This document shows, piece after piece, positions 9,092 through 18,044 of a stretch of 64,000 bases of DNA (position 1 is the first letter of the stretch; each line of letters begins with the position of its first letter). Where the stretch lies: assembly GCF_037201975.1 (NCBI RefSeq), contig NZ_CP147520.1, positions 372,001 through 436,000 on the forward strand. Reading direction: 5' to 3'. Source of the stretch: Streptomyces sp. TG1A-60. Its GTDB lineage: Bacteria > Actinomycetota > Actinomycetes > Streptomycetales > Streptomycetaceae. A program made the position numbers and the translations under genes. The notes under the pieces are model-generated. The model was given only the letters and a program-made list of their open reading frames with translations, made no database searches and had not been told where the DNA came from.

Positions 9092-9250
9092 ATTTCCCCC
9101 TTGTATCCACGAGAGCGCTTTGCTCCCACTTGATGTGACCTTCGAGCGGCACGGATGGTTGTGCCAGGTTCACACTGAGCTTCGACGGCCGCATATGGGC
9201 CAATTGACCGTCTCGGGAGCCGAGGCCGACCGGGCTGCTGGGTCGTCTGC

Positions 9251-9418
9251 TTCTTCCAGAGCACGCAGAAGTTCAGGACGAGGTACGCGACGCTCGGCTT
9301 CAGCGACCGGGCGCGGCTCGACGAAGGCACCATGCAGCCCACGGCCTATGCCCTGACGGAGCTGACCGCCGCCACGGAGGCACGGATCGGCGAACTCGTC
9401 AGGCAGGCAGGGGGCTGA
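9251..9418 (+). pseudogene. DUF1801 (iron-chaperone-like) C-terminal remnant
   Basis: An open stretch reads [37 protein letters not shown] and ends [11 protein letters not shown] before TGA 9416-9418. This is the usual C-terminal third of DUF1801 (YdhG/frataxin-like) proteins. No start or N-terminal part precedes it. It is a truncated fragment, cut near 9240. Confidence 0.65.
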
Positions 9419-9433
9419 GTCCGTGCCGGAATG

Positions 9434-9481
9434 GAAGATCACGCTCCGCGCCCGCCACGGCGGGCGCGGAGCGTGATCTTC
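9434..9481. terminator. Near-perfect 23-bp palindromic hairpin
   Basis: Arms of 23 bp (9434-9456 and 9459-9481) are perfectly complementary with two central bases; the real loop would be wider. It lies 16 bp after the DUF1801 remnant stop and upstream of the esterase promoter. It is most likely a strong bidirectional terminator. Confidence 0.7.
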
Positions 9482-9522
9482 ACGAGAGGTGACCAACTCC
9501 CTTCCCTGCAGGCCCCTTGACC

Positions 9523-9536
9523 GTGAATCGTTTCAC
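9523..9536. promoter_or_regulatory. LacI-type palindrome upstream of esterase
   Basis: GTGAATCGTTTCAC is a 5+4+5 palindrome with the central CG typical of LacI-family operators. It lies 24 bp before the CebR-type operator. A TTGACC at 9517 overlaps it and could be a -35 box. A second regulator or a second site for the same one is inferred. Confidence 0.35.
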
Positions 9537-9559
9537 TGCTTCTGTTGAAAGGCTGTTCA

Positions 9560-9573
9560 TGGGAGCGCTCCCA
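9560..9573. promoter_or_regulatory. CebR/CelR operator
   Basis: TGGGAGCGCTCCCA is the exact 14-bp palindrome bound by the LacI-family repressor CebR/CelR in actinomycetes, which is released by cello-oligosaccharides. It lies 20 bp before the esterase ATG at 9594. Placing the esterase in the cellulose/cellobiose regulon is a strong inference from the exact match and the gene's carbohydrate-esterase fold. Confidence 0.85.
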
Positions 9574-9593
9574 CATTTGGAGAAAGGATACCC

Positions 9594-10745
9594 ATGCAGA
9601 CCTCCCCCACGTCCGCGCAGGACGAGGCCTCGCCGCCGCCCTCACAGCGGTACTCCTCGCCTGTCTGCTGTCCCTGGCCGGTACCACCCCGGCGCATGCC
9701 GCGCCGGGAGACGGTTCGGTCTCCGACCCCAACATCGTCTACGTCGGCCGGTGGGACACCGGTTCGGGTACGACGGCTGTCGCCAACTGGACCGGCGGGT
9801 ACGTGCAGACGTCCTTCACCGGCACCACGGTGAAGGTGAAGGCCAGGAACGCGGTCAACTTCTACGTCAGCATCGACGGCGGGCCCGACGTCTTCCACGC
9901 GGGCGTACGCGGCACGGTGAACCTCACCCCCCGGTCCCTGCCCTCGGGCACCCACACCCTGCGGATCACCTACCGTTCCGGCGACACGGTATTCCAGGGC
10001 CTGATCCTGGACTCCGGCGCCCGCACGGTCGCTCCGAGCACACCATCCGGCCTGATCGAGTTCGTCGGCGACTCCATCACCGCGGGCGCCCTCACCGACC
10101 GGCTGGCGCTCGACTCGTACGCCTGGAAGACCGGCGAGCGACTGGGTATGCGGCACACACAGATCGCCCGCTCCGGCTACTGCCTGGTCGCCCGGTCCGG
10201 ATGCACTGGTCTGCGTGACCAGTTCTTCAAGACGGCCAGTACGGGCGCCACCGACTGGGACTTCTCCCGCTACCGGGCGAGCGCGGTCGTCATCAACCTC
10301 GGCACCAACGACATCGGACGCGGAGTGTCCGGCGCCGCGTTCCAGTCGGCGTACACCACCTTCCTGCGTGACCTCCGCGCCACGTACCCCGACGCGGTCC
10401 TCTTCGCGGTGCAGACCCTCAAGAAGCGGTACGTCACCGAGACCAGGACCGCCGTCAACGCCCGCAACAGCGCTGGTGACGCCAAGGTCCGCTACGTGGA
10501 CACGACGGGCTGGCTCACGGACGGCGCCGACTACGAGGACGGCAACGGGCACCCCAACGAGGCGGGCCACACCAAGTTCGCGAGCCGTCTGGCCCCCGTC
10601 ATCAGCGCCTCCCTGAGCAACACGGCCTCCGCCTCCGCGGAGGCGGTCGCTGCCGGACAACCCGGCGACCCGAACATCAAGTTCGTCGGGCGCTGGGACC
10701 CCACCATTTCCGCCACCGCCTACACGCCCTACTGGGCCGGCGCGT
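9594..10745 (+). pseudogene. Secreted CE2-like SGNH acetyl esterase (frameshifted start)
   Basis: A secreted carbohydrate esterase. The signal peptide (GLAAALTAVLLACLLSLAG, cleavage near AHA/APG) is followed by a beta-sandwich (DPNIVYVGRWDTGSGTTAVA). The SGNH hydrolase domain has GDSITAG (Ser block), GTNDIG (Asn block) and DGNGHPNEAGH (catalytic Asp-His). This order matches CE2 deacetylases of plant polysaccharides. The natural ATG at 9594 is one base out of frame; a sixth C in the run at 9604-9608 would join it to the signal peptide. After ~10640 a second sandwich copy (DPNIKFVGRWD) begins and is cut at about 10745. Transcription is probably CebR-controlled. Confidence 0.75.
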
Positions 10746-10751
10746 ACTACC

Positions 10752-11094
10752 ACGACGCCCAGGCACATCGAGACCGGTGGCAGCTGGGCGGCCCATCCGA
10801 AGCTGTACACGGAGAAGGAGGGGCAGGAGGGGAAGAAGACCGTCCGGTACGCCGGTGACGGCGGTTCGGAGTGCGGCGCGGTCCTGGTCTCCCACGACGA
10901 GGTGACCGCACAGTGTACGCGCGTGCTGCGGCTGAAGAACGGCACGCCGCCCTCTGCGACATGATCACCCACAGGCCTGCGACCGCCACGACCGCCATCA
11001 TCGGCGGCACCGGCCACCACCGGTCCGCCTACGGTGACGGCTACACCACCCTGAACAGCCCGCACGTCCACCTGAACGCAAACGTCGACGGGTG
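10752..11094 (+). pseudogene. Secreted beta-barrel protein remnant (allene oxide cyclase-like?)
   Basis: One frame reads SWAAHPKLYTEKEGQ, TVRYAGDGGSECGAVLVSHD and TRVLRLKNGT up to TGA 10964. Another continues with ALCDMITHRPATATTAIIGG, TGHHRSAYGDGYTTLNSPHV and stops at 11092-11094. Read together they resemble the C-terminal half of an allene-oxide-cyclase/dirigent-like secreted barrel. A frameshift lies near 10945. The fragment is abutted to the truncated second domain of the esterase, indicating a deletion junction near 10745. Family assignment is tentative. Confidence 0.4.
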
Positions 11095-11126
11095 AGGCAG
11101 GGCGCCGCCGGACCTACCATGGCGTC

Positions 11127-11468
11127 ATGGCCGTCGATCTCTTCGCAGGCATCCCGGTGAACGACTACGCGGCGGCGCTCGCCTGGTACGAGCGGCTGCT
11201 CGGCTCCCCGCCGATGTTCTTCCCGAACGACTCGGAGGCCGTGTGGGAGCTGGCTGAGCACCGGTACGTCTATATCGAGCATCGGCCCGGACGCGCCGGC
11301 CACGCCCTGCACACCGTCTTCGTCGACGACCTCGACACGCGCGTCGCCGGGATCAGCGACCGGGGCGTGGAGCCGAGGAGTCGCGAGACGTACGCGAACG
11401 GCGTACGCAAGGTCACGTATCTGGATCCGGACGGGAACGAGATCGGGCTCGGCGGCCCTCCACTGTGA
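11127..11468 (+). CDS. VOC-family (glyoxalase-like) protein
   Basis: A 113-residue protein made of two beta-alpha-beta-beta-beta modules of the vicinal oxygen chelate fold (FAGIPVNDYAAALAWYERLL and VTYLDPDGNEIGL). Such proteins bind a metal or small ligand and act as lyases, dioxygenases or resistance proteins. Candidate metal ligands are few, so a ligand-binding role is possible. The gene is complete and stands alone between two decayed or regulatory regions. Its substrate cannot be told. Confidence 0.8.
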   Translation: MAVDLFAGIPVNDYAAALAWYERLLGSPPMFFPNDSEAVWELAEHRYVYIEHRPGRAGHALHTVFVDDLDTRVAGISDRGVEPRSRETYANGVRKVTYLDPDGNEIGLGGPPL

Positions 11469-11830
11469 ACCGTCCGGGTGACGGGCCCGGCACCGGAGCC
11501 GAGGGCCCGGTGCCGGGCTCGTCGTCACCTGCCGGGGGGCCTCGCGGTCTCCGTGGGCTGCCATCCGGCCCTTCCCCTGGCTCGCTCCTCATCGACAGCG
11601 GCAACCGGCACCTGTTCGGCGGGCCCTGAGCGCGTGGGGCCGCGGCCGTGCGTGACGTCACCGGCATGCTGCCGTCGCACGGTAGGCGTATGGTCCGCAT
11701 ATGGGTGACATTCGGCGTATTTGGTACGTAGCTGTGTTGCCGTGGTCGCCCGGCCGTGTGTGCCGGTCCTGCCGACGGGCGCGTCGGCAGGAGGGCACCC
11801 GCGGGTCCTTCCGGTGCGCGGGCGTGCCTC

Positions 11831-14014
11831 ATGGCCGTGCGGTCCGGGGAGGATGAGGACGTGGCGGGCCCTGGTGCCGTCGGATCGGACGGGAGCCTCG
11901 GTCCGGAGGTTCTGGAGACCGTGTTGCTCGACACGGCCCGGGAGAGCGGCGCATGCGTGACGGCGGTGTATCTGCTGCCTCCGGACGAGGCGGTGCTGCT
12001 GTTGGCGGTGCTGGGCGGGGTCCCCTGGGAGATCTCCATGCCCTGGGCGCGGGTGGCGCTGAAGGAGTCCTCGCCGGTGTCCGACGCGGTACGGGAGCGC
12101 CGTCTGCTGTGGGTGAGCGGCCAGGAGGAGCTGGCGCGCCGCTACCCCCGGCTGGCGCTGGTCGTGCCGTACCGCTTCACGCTGGCCGCCGCCCCCATCA
12201 CCACGGGCACGGACACCTGGGGCGGGCTGGTGCTGCACTGGCCCGCCTCGCACCCGCCGCGGCTGAGTTCCCGGCAGCGCAAGGCGATCACCGGTGCCTG
12301 TCACCGGCTGGGCCTTCTTCTGCGGCGGGCAGCCGACGACGGTCACCCGGTGTGTCCCGGCGGCGAGCCGGTGATGCTGCCGCCGTTGCGGGCCCGTATC
12401 GCGGGACCGGCCGAGGCGCAGGCCGCGGTCGACTTCGCCGAGCGCCTTCCGGGCGGCTGCTGCTCGCTCGACGTGGACGGACGGATCACCTTCGTCAGCA
12501 CCAAGGCCGCCGACCTGCTCGGCGCCGACCTGCCCGACCTGCTCGGCGCCAAGCCCTGGGAGGCCCTCCGCTGGCTGGACGACCCGACCACCGAGGACAG
12601 TTACCGGGCGGCCATGTTCAGCCGAGAACCGGTGTCCTTCATAGCGCTGCGCCCACCGAACCGATGGCTGTCCTTCAGCCTCGTACCGGACGCCTCCGGC
12701 ATCAGCGTCCGCATCGCGCCCACCCACTCGTCCCACGCCCACGCTCAGGTCACGGCCTCTCCCCCTCCCCCACCGCGCCCGCCGTCTCCCGCCACACCGG
12801 GGCGGGCCACCACTCTGTACCACCTGATGCATCTGGCCGCCACGCTCACCGAAGCCGTCGGCGTACGCGACGTGGTCGACCAGGTGGCCGAACAGGTCCT
12901 GCCCGCCTTCGGTGCCGCGGCCCTCGCCGTGATGACCGCGGAGGAGGGCCGGCTGCAGATCATCGGCTACCGCGGTTACACCCCCGAGCTCATGAGGCAC
13001 TTCGACGCCGCCCCCCTCACCTCGGACACCCCCGCCGTACGCGCTCTGACCTCGGGAGTTCCCGCCTTCTTCGCCACCTTCGCCGACCTCAAACGCGCCT
13101 ATCCCCCGGCGGTCCTCCAGGACGACATGGCCGCCTGGGCGTTCCTCCCGCTGATCACCTCGGGACGCCCGGTCGGGTCCCTGGTCCTGGCCTACGAGCA
13201 GCCGCACCCGTTCGTCTCGGAGGAGCGCGCCGTCCTCATCTCCACCGCCGGGCTGATCGCCCAGGCCATGGACCGGGCCCGTCTGTACGACACCAAGCAC
13301 CAGCTCGCCCACAACCTCCAGTCCGGCCTGCTGCCCCACACCCTGCCGCACGTCACCGGGCTGGACGTGGCCGCCCGCTATCTGCCGGCCACCCGTGGCA
13401 TGGACATCGGCGGCGACTTCTACGACCTCATCCGCCTAGACACCACCACGGCCGCCGCGGCCATCGGCGACGTGCAGGGGCACAACGTCAACGCCGCCGC
13501 CCTCATGGGCCAGGTGCGCACCGCCGTCCACGCCACCGCCGGCGCACCCCCCAACGAAGTCCTCGCCCGTACGAACCGCCTGCTCACCGACCTCGACCCC
13601 GACCTGTTCACCAGCTGCCTCTACGTCCACCTCGACCTCGCCGCACGCACGGCCTGCCTGGCCACCGCCGGACACCCGCCCCCACTGCTGCGCCACCCCG
13701 ACGGCCGCACCGAAGCCCTGCACCTGCCGCCCGGTCTCCTGCTGGGCATCGACCCCGAGGCCGCCTACGCGTCCACCGAGATCCCGCTGCCTCCCGGTTC
13801 CGTACTGGCCCTCTACACCGACGGACTCGTCGAAGCCCCCGGCACCGACATCGACGACGCGGTCGACGACCTCGCCCACGTACTCGCCCGCACCGAACCG
13901 GTCGGCCCTCGTGGCATGAACGCCGTCGCCGACACACTCATCCAGCACGCCCGTCGCTCGGCCCCGCGCAGCGACGACATCGCGCTCCTTCTCATCCACC
14001 CCGATCGCCGATGA
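11831..14014 (+). CDS. GAF-PAS-GAF-SpoIIE (PP2C) phosphatase
   Basis: A 727-residue cytoplasmic regulator. Residues ~15-170 resemble a GAF sensor, ~200-300 a PAS domain (LDVDGRITFVSTKAADLLG), ~340-500 a second GAF domain, and ~510-727 a SpoIIE-type PP2C phosphatase. The phosphatase motifs are GGDFYDL, GDVQGHN, ATAGHPPPLL, LYTDGLVE and a final SDDIALLLI, giving the manganese-binding Asp residues. Such proteins dephosphorylate anti-anti-sigma factors and so feed stress or developmental sigma factors. There is no transmembrane segment. ATG 11831 is preferred; the open frame to 11756 lacks a ribosome site. Confidence 0.88.
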   Translation: MAVRSGEDEDVAGPGAVGSDGSLGPEVLETVLLDTARESGACVTAVYLLPPDEAVLLLAVLGGVPWEISMPWARVALKESSPVSDAVRERRLLWVSGQEELARRYPRLALVVPYRFTLAAAPITTGTDTWGGLVLHWPASHPPRLSSRQRKAITGACHRLGLLLRRAADDGHPVCPGGEPVMLPPLRARIAGPAEAQAAVDFAERLPGGCCSLDVDGRITFVSTKAADLLGADLPDLLGAKPWEALRWLDDPTTEDSYRAAMFSREPVSFIALRPPNRWLSFSLVPDASGISVRIAPTHSSHAHAQVTASPPPPPRPPSPATPGRATTLYHLMHLAATLTEAVGVRDVVDQVAEQVLPAFGAAALAVMTAEEGRLQIIGYRGYTPELMRHFDAAPLTSDTPAVRALTSGVPAFFATFADLKRAYPPAVLQDDMAAWAFLPLITSGRPVGSLVLAYEQPHPFVSEERAVLISTAGLIAQAMDRARLYDTKHQLAHNLQSGLLPHTLPHVTGLDVAARYLPATRGMDIGGDFYDLIRLDTTTAAAAIGDVQGHNVNAAALMGQVRTAVHATAGAPPNEVLARTNRLLTDLDPDLFTSCLYVHLDLAARTACLATAGHPPPLLRHPDGRTEALHLPPGLLLGIDPEAAYASTEIPLPPGSVLALYTDGLVEAPGTDIDDAVDDLAHVLARTEPVGPRGMNAVADTLIQHARRSAPRSDDIALLLIHPDRR

Positions 14015-14049
14015 CTGCGAACAACCGATTGCCGTACAACCCCTGACCC

Positions 14050-14488
14050 ATGCCGCATGTCTTCATCACCGACCAGGACACCGCAGCGCCGCAGACGCGG
14101 CAGAGCGCCTCGTCCACCCACGGTTCCGACTACAAGACCACCCTGACCGCAGCGCGTTCGGCGGAGGACGAGTACAGCGCCTCCGTGGAGCTGCAGGTGT
14201 ACACCCGGTTCGGTGGCGCCTGGCAGGAGTCGGACCTCGTGACCGTGGATGACGTGGCCGGCTGGTTCTGGTACCCCCCTCACGGGCAAGGATGCCGTCT
14301 GCCTGCTCCCGACCGCCGGCACCGAGCCCGCCCCGCTGACCTTGAGCCTCCTGTTCACCCCCTCCCTCGGCTGCTCCGACCCCGCCCGCTTCGTGGTGAA
14401 GCAGGGCCGGGTCTACACCGGCTGGGCCGACAGGCACCACCCGCGTAGGCGTCGAGCCCACTCCCACACACCCCTCACGTTCACATAG
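14050..14488 (+). pseudogene. Hypothetical extracytoplasmic-like protein, frameshifted
   Basis: The first frame reads DTAAPQTRQSASSTHGSDY, YSASVELQVYTRFGGAWQES, VDDVAGWFWY. It is broken at the six-C run 14274-14279; removing one C continues as PLTGKDAVCLLPTAGTEPA and LGCSDPARFVVKQGRVYTG. The reconstructed ~145-residue protein is beta-rich. I do not recognise the family and it lacks an obvious signal peptide at this start. It follows the phosphatase gene by 35 bp. Confidence 0.5.
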
Positions 14489-14656
14489 CCGGGCAAGGCG
14501 TCGTCCACGGCCTCGGCCGCATGCCGACACGTCCCACAAGGGACACAGCAGCGACACGCTGTTCCTGTTCCCTCAGGACCCCTTCAGGTTGTTGCAGGGG
14601 GCACGGAAGCGTCGAGCGTGTCATCGGGACCGTGTGCGAGGGGCTATCGTGCCTTC

Positions 14657-15589
14657 ATGTCGCAGGACCTGATTCGCATCGTCTCCCGAGACTCGCCCAT
14701 GGCCCTGGCCCAGGTCGAGCGCGTCCGCGCCGAACTGGCCGTGCTTCACCCGGCACTTCGTACCGAGGTGATCCCGGTGAAGACGACCGGTGACAAGTGG
14801 ATGGGCGATCTCTCCAAGGTCGAGGGCAAGGGCGCGTTCACCAAGGAGGTCGACGCCGCGCTCCTCGCGGGGGAGGCGGAGCTCGCCGTCCACTGTGTCA
14901 AGGACATTCCCGCCGACCGGCCCCTCCCGGCCGGCACGATGTTCGCCGCGTTCCTCAAGCGCGACGACATCCGCGACGCCCTGGTGGACCCCGCCGGACG
15001 CACCCTGGACGAGCTGCCCGCGGGCACACGCATCGGGACCTCCTCCGTGCGGCGGACCGCGCAACTGGCCGCGTCCCACCCGCACCTGGACTGTGTCCCG
15101 ATCCGGGGCAACGCCAACCGGCGGCTGGAGAAACTCGCGGGCGGGGAGGCGGACGCCCTGCTTCTGGCCGTGTCCGGCCTGGAGCGGATCGGTCGCGCGG
15201 ACGTGATCAGCGAGGTCCTGTCCGTCGAGACGATGATGCCGCCGATCGGTGCGGGCGTTCTGGCGCTCCAGTGCCGGGAGGACGACACCCTCACCATCGA
15301 GACCGTGAATGGGCTAGGCAACCCGAACACCCATCGTGAAACACTCGCCGAGCGCATGTTCCTGCATGTCCTCCAGGGTCACTGCAACAGTCCCATCGCC
15401 GGCTTCGCCCGCACGGACCGCAGCGGCGAACTCTCCCTGCGAGCCTGCGTGTTCACCCCGGACGGCAAGACCGTCCTCAACGCCCATGAGTGGGCCGGCC
15501 ACCTCGACCCTGCGACCCTCGGCACGTCCGTCGCGGTCGCCCTTCTCCGTCAGGGAGCCCGAGACCTCATCGACGGTATCCCCCACTGA
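14657..15589 (+). CDS. hemC: Hydroxymethylbilane synthase (porphobilinogen deaminase)
   Basis: A 310-residue cytoplasmic enzyme that joins four porphobilinogen molecules into hydroxymethylbilane in tetrapyrrole synthesis. Visible family features are [23 protein letters not shown] (Asp83), [19 protein letters not shown] and the dipyrromethane-cofactor loop GHCNSPIAG with Cys243. Length is normal. The usual Streptomyces hemC is grouped with hemA and hemD. Here the gene stands alone, so it may be a second copy, perhaps tied to a special tetrapyrrole need. ATG 14657 fits the conserved N-terminus; an upstream in-frame ATG at 14618 is unlikely. Confidence 0.9.
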   Translation: MSQDLIRIVSRDSPMALAQVERVRAELAVLHPALRTEVIPVKTTGDKWMGDLSKVEGKGAFTKEVDAALLAGEAELAVHCVKDIPADRPLPAGTMFAAFLKRDDIRDALVDPAGRTLDELPAGTRIGTSSVRRTAQLAASHPHLDCVPIRGNANRRLEKLAGGEADALLLAVSGLERIGRADVISEVLSVETMMPPIGAGVLALQCREDDTLTIETVNGLGNPNTHRETLAERMFLHVLQGHCNSPIAGFARTDRSGELSLRACVFTPDGKTVLNAHEWAGHLDPATLGTSVAVALLRQGARDLIDGIPH

Positions 15590-15894
15590 CACCGTCCGCC
15601 TCTGTCCACGCTTGCCGGATCGTCGTGTGGTCGATCACCACGATGCCCTCCTCGGCCAGGGCTTCGTGGGCTCATGAGGAGGTGAGGAACTCGTGGTCCG
15701 TGCGGCGAACGAGCCAGCCGCCGTCGATCTCCCGCGCGTCCCGGAAGCCGAGACCGGGATGGACGGCCCATTCAGCGGCCTGGGGAGCGAGAGCATCTCC
15801 ATCCATGTCGGCAGTCTGCGAGTCGGCCACCGCGTCCGCCGGCATTCCCCTTCGGCGCCGCCCCTTCGGGCGCTTGGGGCGTGAGCTCGTACGG
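15590..15894. other. Intergenic stretch with possible minus-strand remnant
   Basis: No intact gene. On the reverse strand the translation REIDGGWLVRRTDHEFLTSS, a stop, then AHEALAEEGIVVIDHTTIRQ looks like decayed coding sequence of unknown family. This is the converging space between hemC and the leftward fusion gene. Confidence 0.4.
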
Positions 15895-17583
15895 TCAGCC
15901 GACCCGCCGGGCCAGTACCTGTCCCGGCCAGGTGCCGGAGAGGAAGCGGTCGGTGGGGGTGAAGCCGTTGCGTTCGTAGAAGGTGACGAGTCGTCCTCCG
16001 CCGCCTGCCCAGCAGTCGACTCGGAGGAGCTGTACGCCGGCGCGCCGGGCTTCCCCGGCGGCGTGGGTCAGGAGGGCCGCACCGATGCCGAGGCCGGCGT
16101 ACCGGCGGTCGCTGACCAGGAGCCGGACGTATCGTTCGGGTTCCTCGGCCGGTGGGATCGGCATCTGCGGGCTGGGGCCGGAGTCCAGGACAAGGGCACC
16201 GACAGGTGTGCCGTTCAACTCGGCGATGTACGGGGCGTTCTCGGTCGTGTAGCGGCCGACGCGCTCTGCTGCGTCGGGCCGCTGCGAGTACGGGACCGTG
16301 CCCCACTGTTCGGTGTTGCCGCGGTCGTTCATCCAGGCCACCGCGGAGTCGAGCATGTCCAGGACGGCCGGTGCGTCGGCCCGGCTTCCGGGTCGGATCC
16401 GTATGCCCTGGGGGGCGTTGTCGGTCACGGCGGAAGTCTGGTTCCGATGCGTGCGCGGCATCGTCCGGGACGTCGTGCGGCGGTCGGGGGCGCCGCCGCC
16501 GTCCTGCTCACCGGGCCGTCCTTGGGTGGTGTCGGGTCCGGCGAGGCCGAGTTCGCGGTCGCCGCGCGGTTCGAAGAAGCGTTCCACGTCCGCGTCGGTG
16601 ACGTCGGCGAGGGTCGCCGGGGACCAGCGGGGCCTTCGGTCCTTGTCGATGACCTGGGCGCGGATGCCCTCGACCAGGTCGGGCGTGGTCAGGGCCGCGC
16701 AGGAGACGCGGTACTCCTGCTCCAGCACCTGCTCCAGGGAGCCGAACCGACGGGCGCTGCGCAGGGCGGCCAGGGTGACCTTGACGGCGGTGGGCGACTT
16801 GGCCAGCAGTATCTGCGCGGTCTCGTTCGCCGCCGGGTCGCCGTGGGCGAGCAGCCGCCCGACGATCTCCTCGGCCGTGTCCGCGGCGAAGCAGGAGTCG
16901 ATCCACTGCCGTCGTCCGGTCAGCTCGCCGGGGAGCGGCCGGCGCACATGACGGGCGAGGGCGTCTCGTACGGGCAGGTCGGCGAGGTCGTCGAGGAGCT
17001 GCCCGAGCGCTGCGGACGGCACATGGTGGTCGGCGAGTCCGCACAGCAGGGCGTCGTCGGCGCCGATCTGAGTGCCCGTCAGGGCGAGGAGGGTGCCGAG
17101 TTCGCCCGGGGCGAGGGCCAGCAGACGGGTGCCGCCGACGTCCGGGACGAAGCCGATGCCGGTCTCGGGCATGGCGATCCTCGACCGTTCGGTGACGATC
17201 CGGACGCTGCCGTGCGCGGAGACACCGACGCCGCCACCCATGACGATGCCGTCCATGACGGCGACGTAGGGCTTGGGGTAGCGGGCGATTCGGGCGTTGA
17301 GATGGTACTCGTCGTGCCAGAACGCGGCCGAGGCGGTGCCGTCCCCGTCGCGGGCGTCGTCGTGGACGACGCGGATGTCGCCGCCCGCACACAGACCGCG
17401 CTCCCCCGCGCCGGTGATGACGACCGTTTTCACGGCCGGGTCGTGTTCCCAGGCGGTCAGTGCGTCCTCGACGCGCCGGACCATCTCGTGGTTGAGGGCG
17501 TTGAGCGCCTTCGGACGGTTGAGGGTGATGTGGGCGGCCCGGCCGGTGGTGTGCAGCAGGACGGGCGCTTCGCCGCTGGTCAT
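15895..17583 (-). CDS. 3-hydroxyisobutyryl-CoA hydrolase fused to GNAT domain
   Basis: One uninterrupted 562-codon frame. Residues 1-348 are a crotonase-fold protein of the 3-hydroxyisobutyryl-CoA hydrolase type (NRPKALNALN, GAGERGLCAGGDIR, MGGGVGVSAHG, PETGIGFVPDVGGTRLLA, ADVERFFEPRGDRELGL), a valine-degradation enzyme. Residues ~349-392 are a Gly/Arg/Thr-rich linker. Residues 393-562 are a GNAT acetyltransferase (IRIRPGSRADAPAVLDMLD, RYAGLGIGAALLTHAAGEAR, FYERNGFTPTD). The ATG has GGAGG seven bases upstream. A separate GNAT start could be ATG 16461 or GTG 16428, but neither has a good ribosome site. Either a true fusion or a lost stop codon explains it. Confidence 0.8.
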   Translation of the reverse strand: MTSGEAPVLLHTTGRAAHITLNRPKALNALNHEMVRRVEDALTAWEHDPAVKTVVITGAGERGLCAGGDIRVVHDDARDGDGTASAAFWHDEYHLNARIARYPKPYVAVMDGIVMGGGVGVSAHGSVRIVTERSRIAMPETGIGFVPDVGGTRLLALAPGELGTLLALTGTQIGADDALLCGLADHHVPSAALGQLLDDLADLPVRDALARHVRRPLPGELTGRRQWIDSCFAADTAEEIVGRLLAHGDPAANETAQILLAKSPTAVKVTLAALRSARRFGSLEQVLEQEYRVSCAALTTPDLVEGIRAQVIDKDRRPRWSPATLADVTDADVERFFEPRGDRELGLAGPDTTQGRPGEQDGGGAPDRRTTSRTMPRTHRNQTSAVTDNAPQGIRIRPGSRADAPAVLDMLDSAVAWMNDRGNTEQWGTVPYSQRPDAAERVGRYTTENAPYIAELNGTPVGALVLDSGPSPQMPIPPAEEPERYVRLLVSDRRYAGLGIGAALLTHAAGEARRAGVQLLRVDCWAGGGGRLVTFYERNGFTPTDRFLSGTWPGQVLARRVG

Positions 17584-17641
17584 CGGTGTGCCTCCGGCAA
17601 GCCTCTGGCCACGCTGACGCGCATGGTCTCGTTGTTTCCTT
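17580..17641 (-). pseudogene. Acyl-CoA dehydrogenase C-terminal remnant
   Basis: Immediately upstream of the hydrolase, the reverse strand reads EGNNETMRVSVARGLPEAHR and stops, with TGA overlapping the hydrolase ATG. Acyl-CoA dehydrogenases end in EGTNEIMR...VAR, so this is their C-terminal tail. The rest of the gene is gone. An intact isobutyryl-CoA dehydrogenase in this position would make a valine-catabolic operon. Confidence 0.6.
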
Positions 17642-18044
17642 CGCGGTGCGTGGTGGTCGGGCGGGGCACGGACGATGGCGGTGGCGTCGGGCCCGGTGCC
17701 CGGCGACCGCCCGTCATGAGACGGCTCCGAGCCGGAGCCAGGGTGGGCGCGGTCGCCGGCCGGTGCCCCGAGCTGGCCAGCACCCTGAGCCCACCGACCC
17801 TACCCGCCCCGGCGTACGCGTGTGCGTGTGCGTACCACATCGGGTACCCCTTACCGCATGGTCCGCACGTAGGGGTGACCCCGGTTGCGGTCCCGCGGGG
17901 CGGGAGCGACAAGGGTCGGCTTGGGAGCCGTGGCGGAGCAGCCCTGCCCGGACGGACCATCGAACGCCTGTTCCGTGATGATGTCACTGTTGGTCAGCTC
18001 GCCCACCACCCGGTGCGGTGGGCGATGCAGGCCGGCCGCCGGGC
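17642..18044. other. Gene-free junction region
   Basis: No supported gene. The long frames here are antisense or composition-driven. The stretch joins the truncated acyl-CoA dehydrogenase to a transposase fragment, so it probably records the event that removed the dehydrogenase. Confidence 0.45.

Noticed and set aside
9557..11071. Leftward 504-codon frame opposite the esterase
   Set aside because: Shadow of the SGNH esterase; no start context and biased Gly/Val/Arg composition.
11953..14046. Rightward 697-codon frame overlapping the SpoIIE gene in another phase
   Set aside because: Arg/Pro-rich low-complexity translation. The overlapping phase contains all PP2C motifs.
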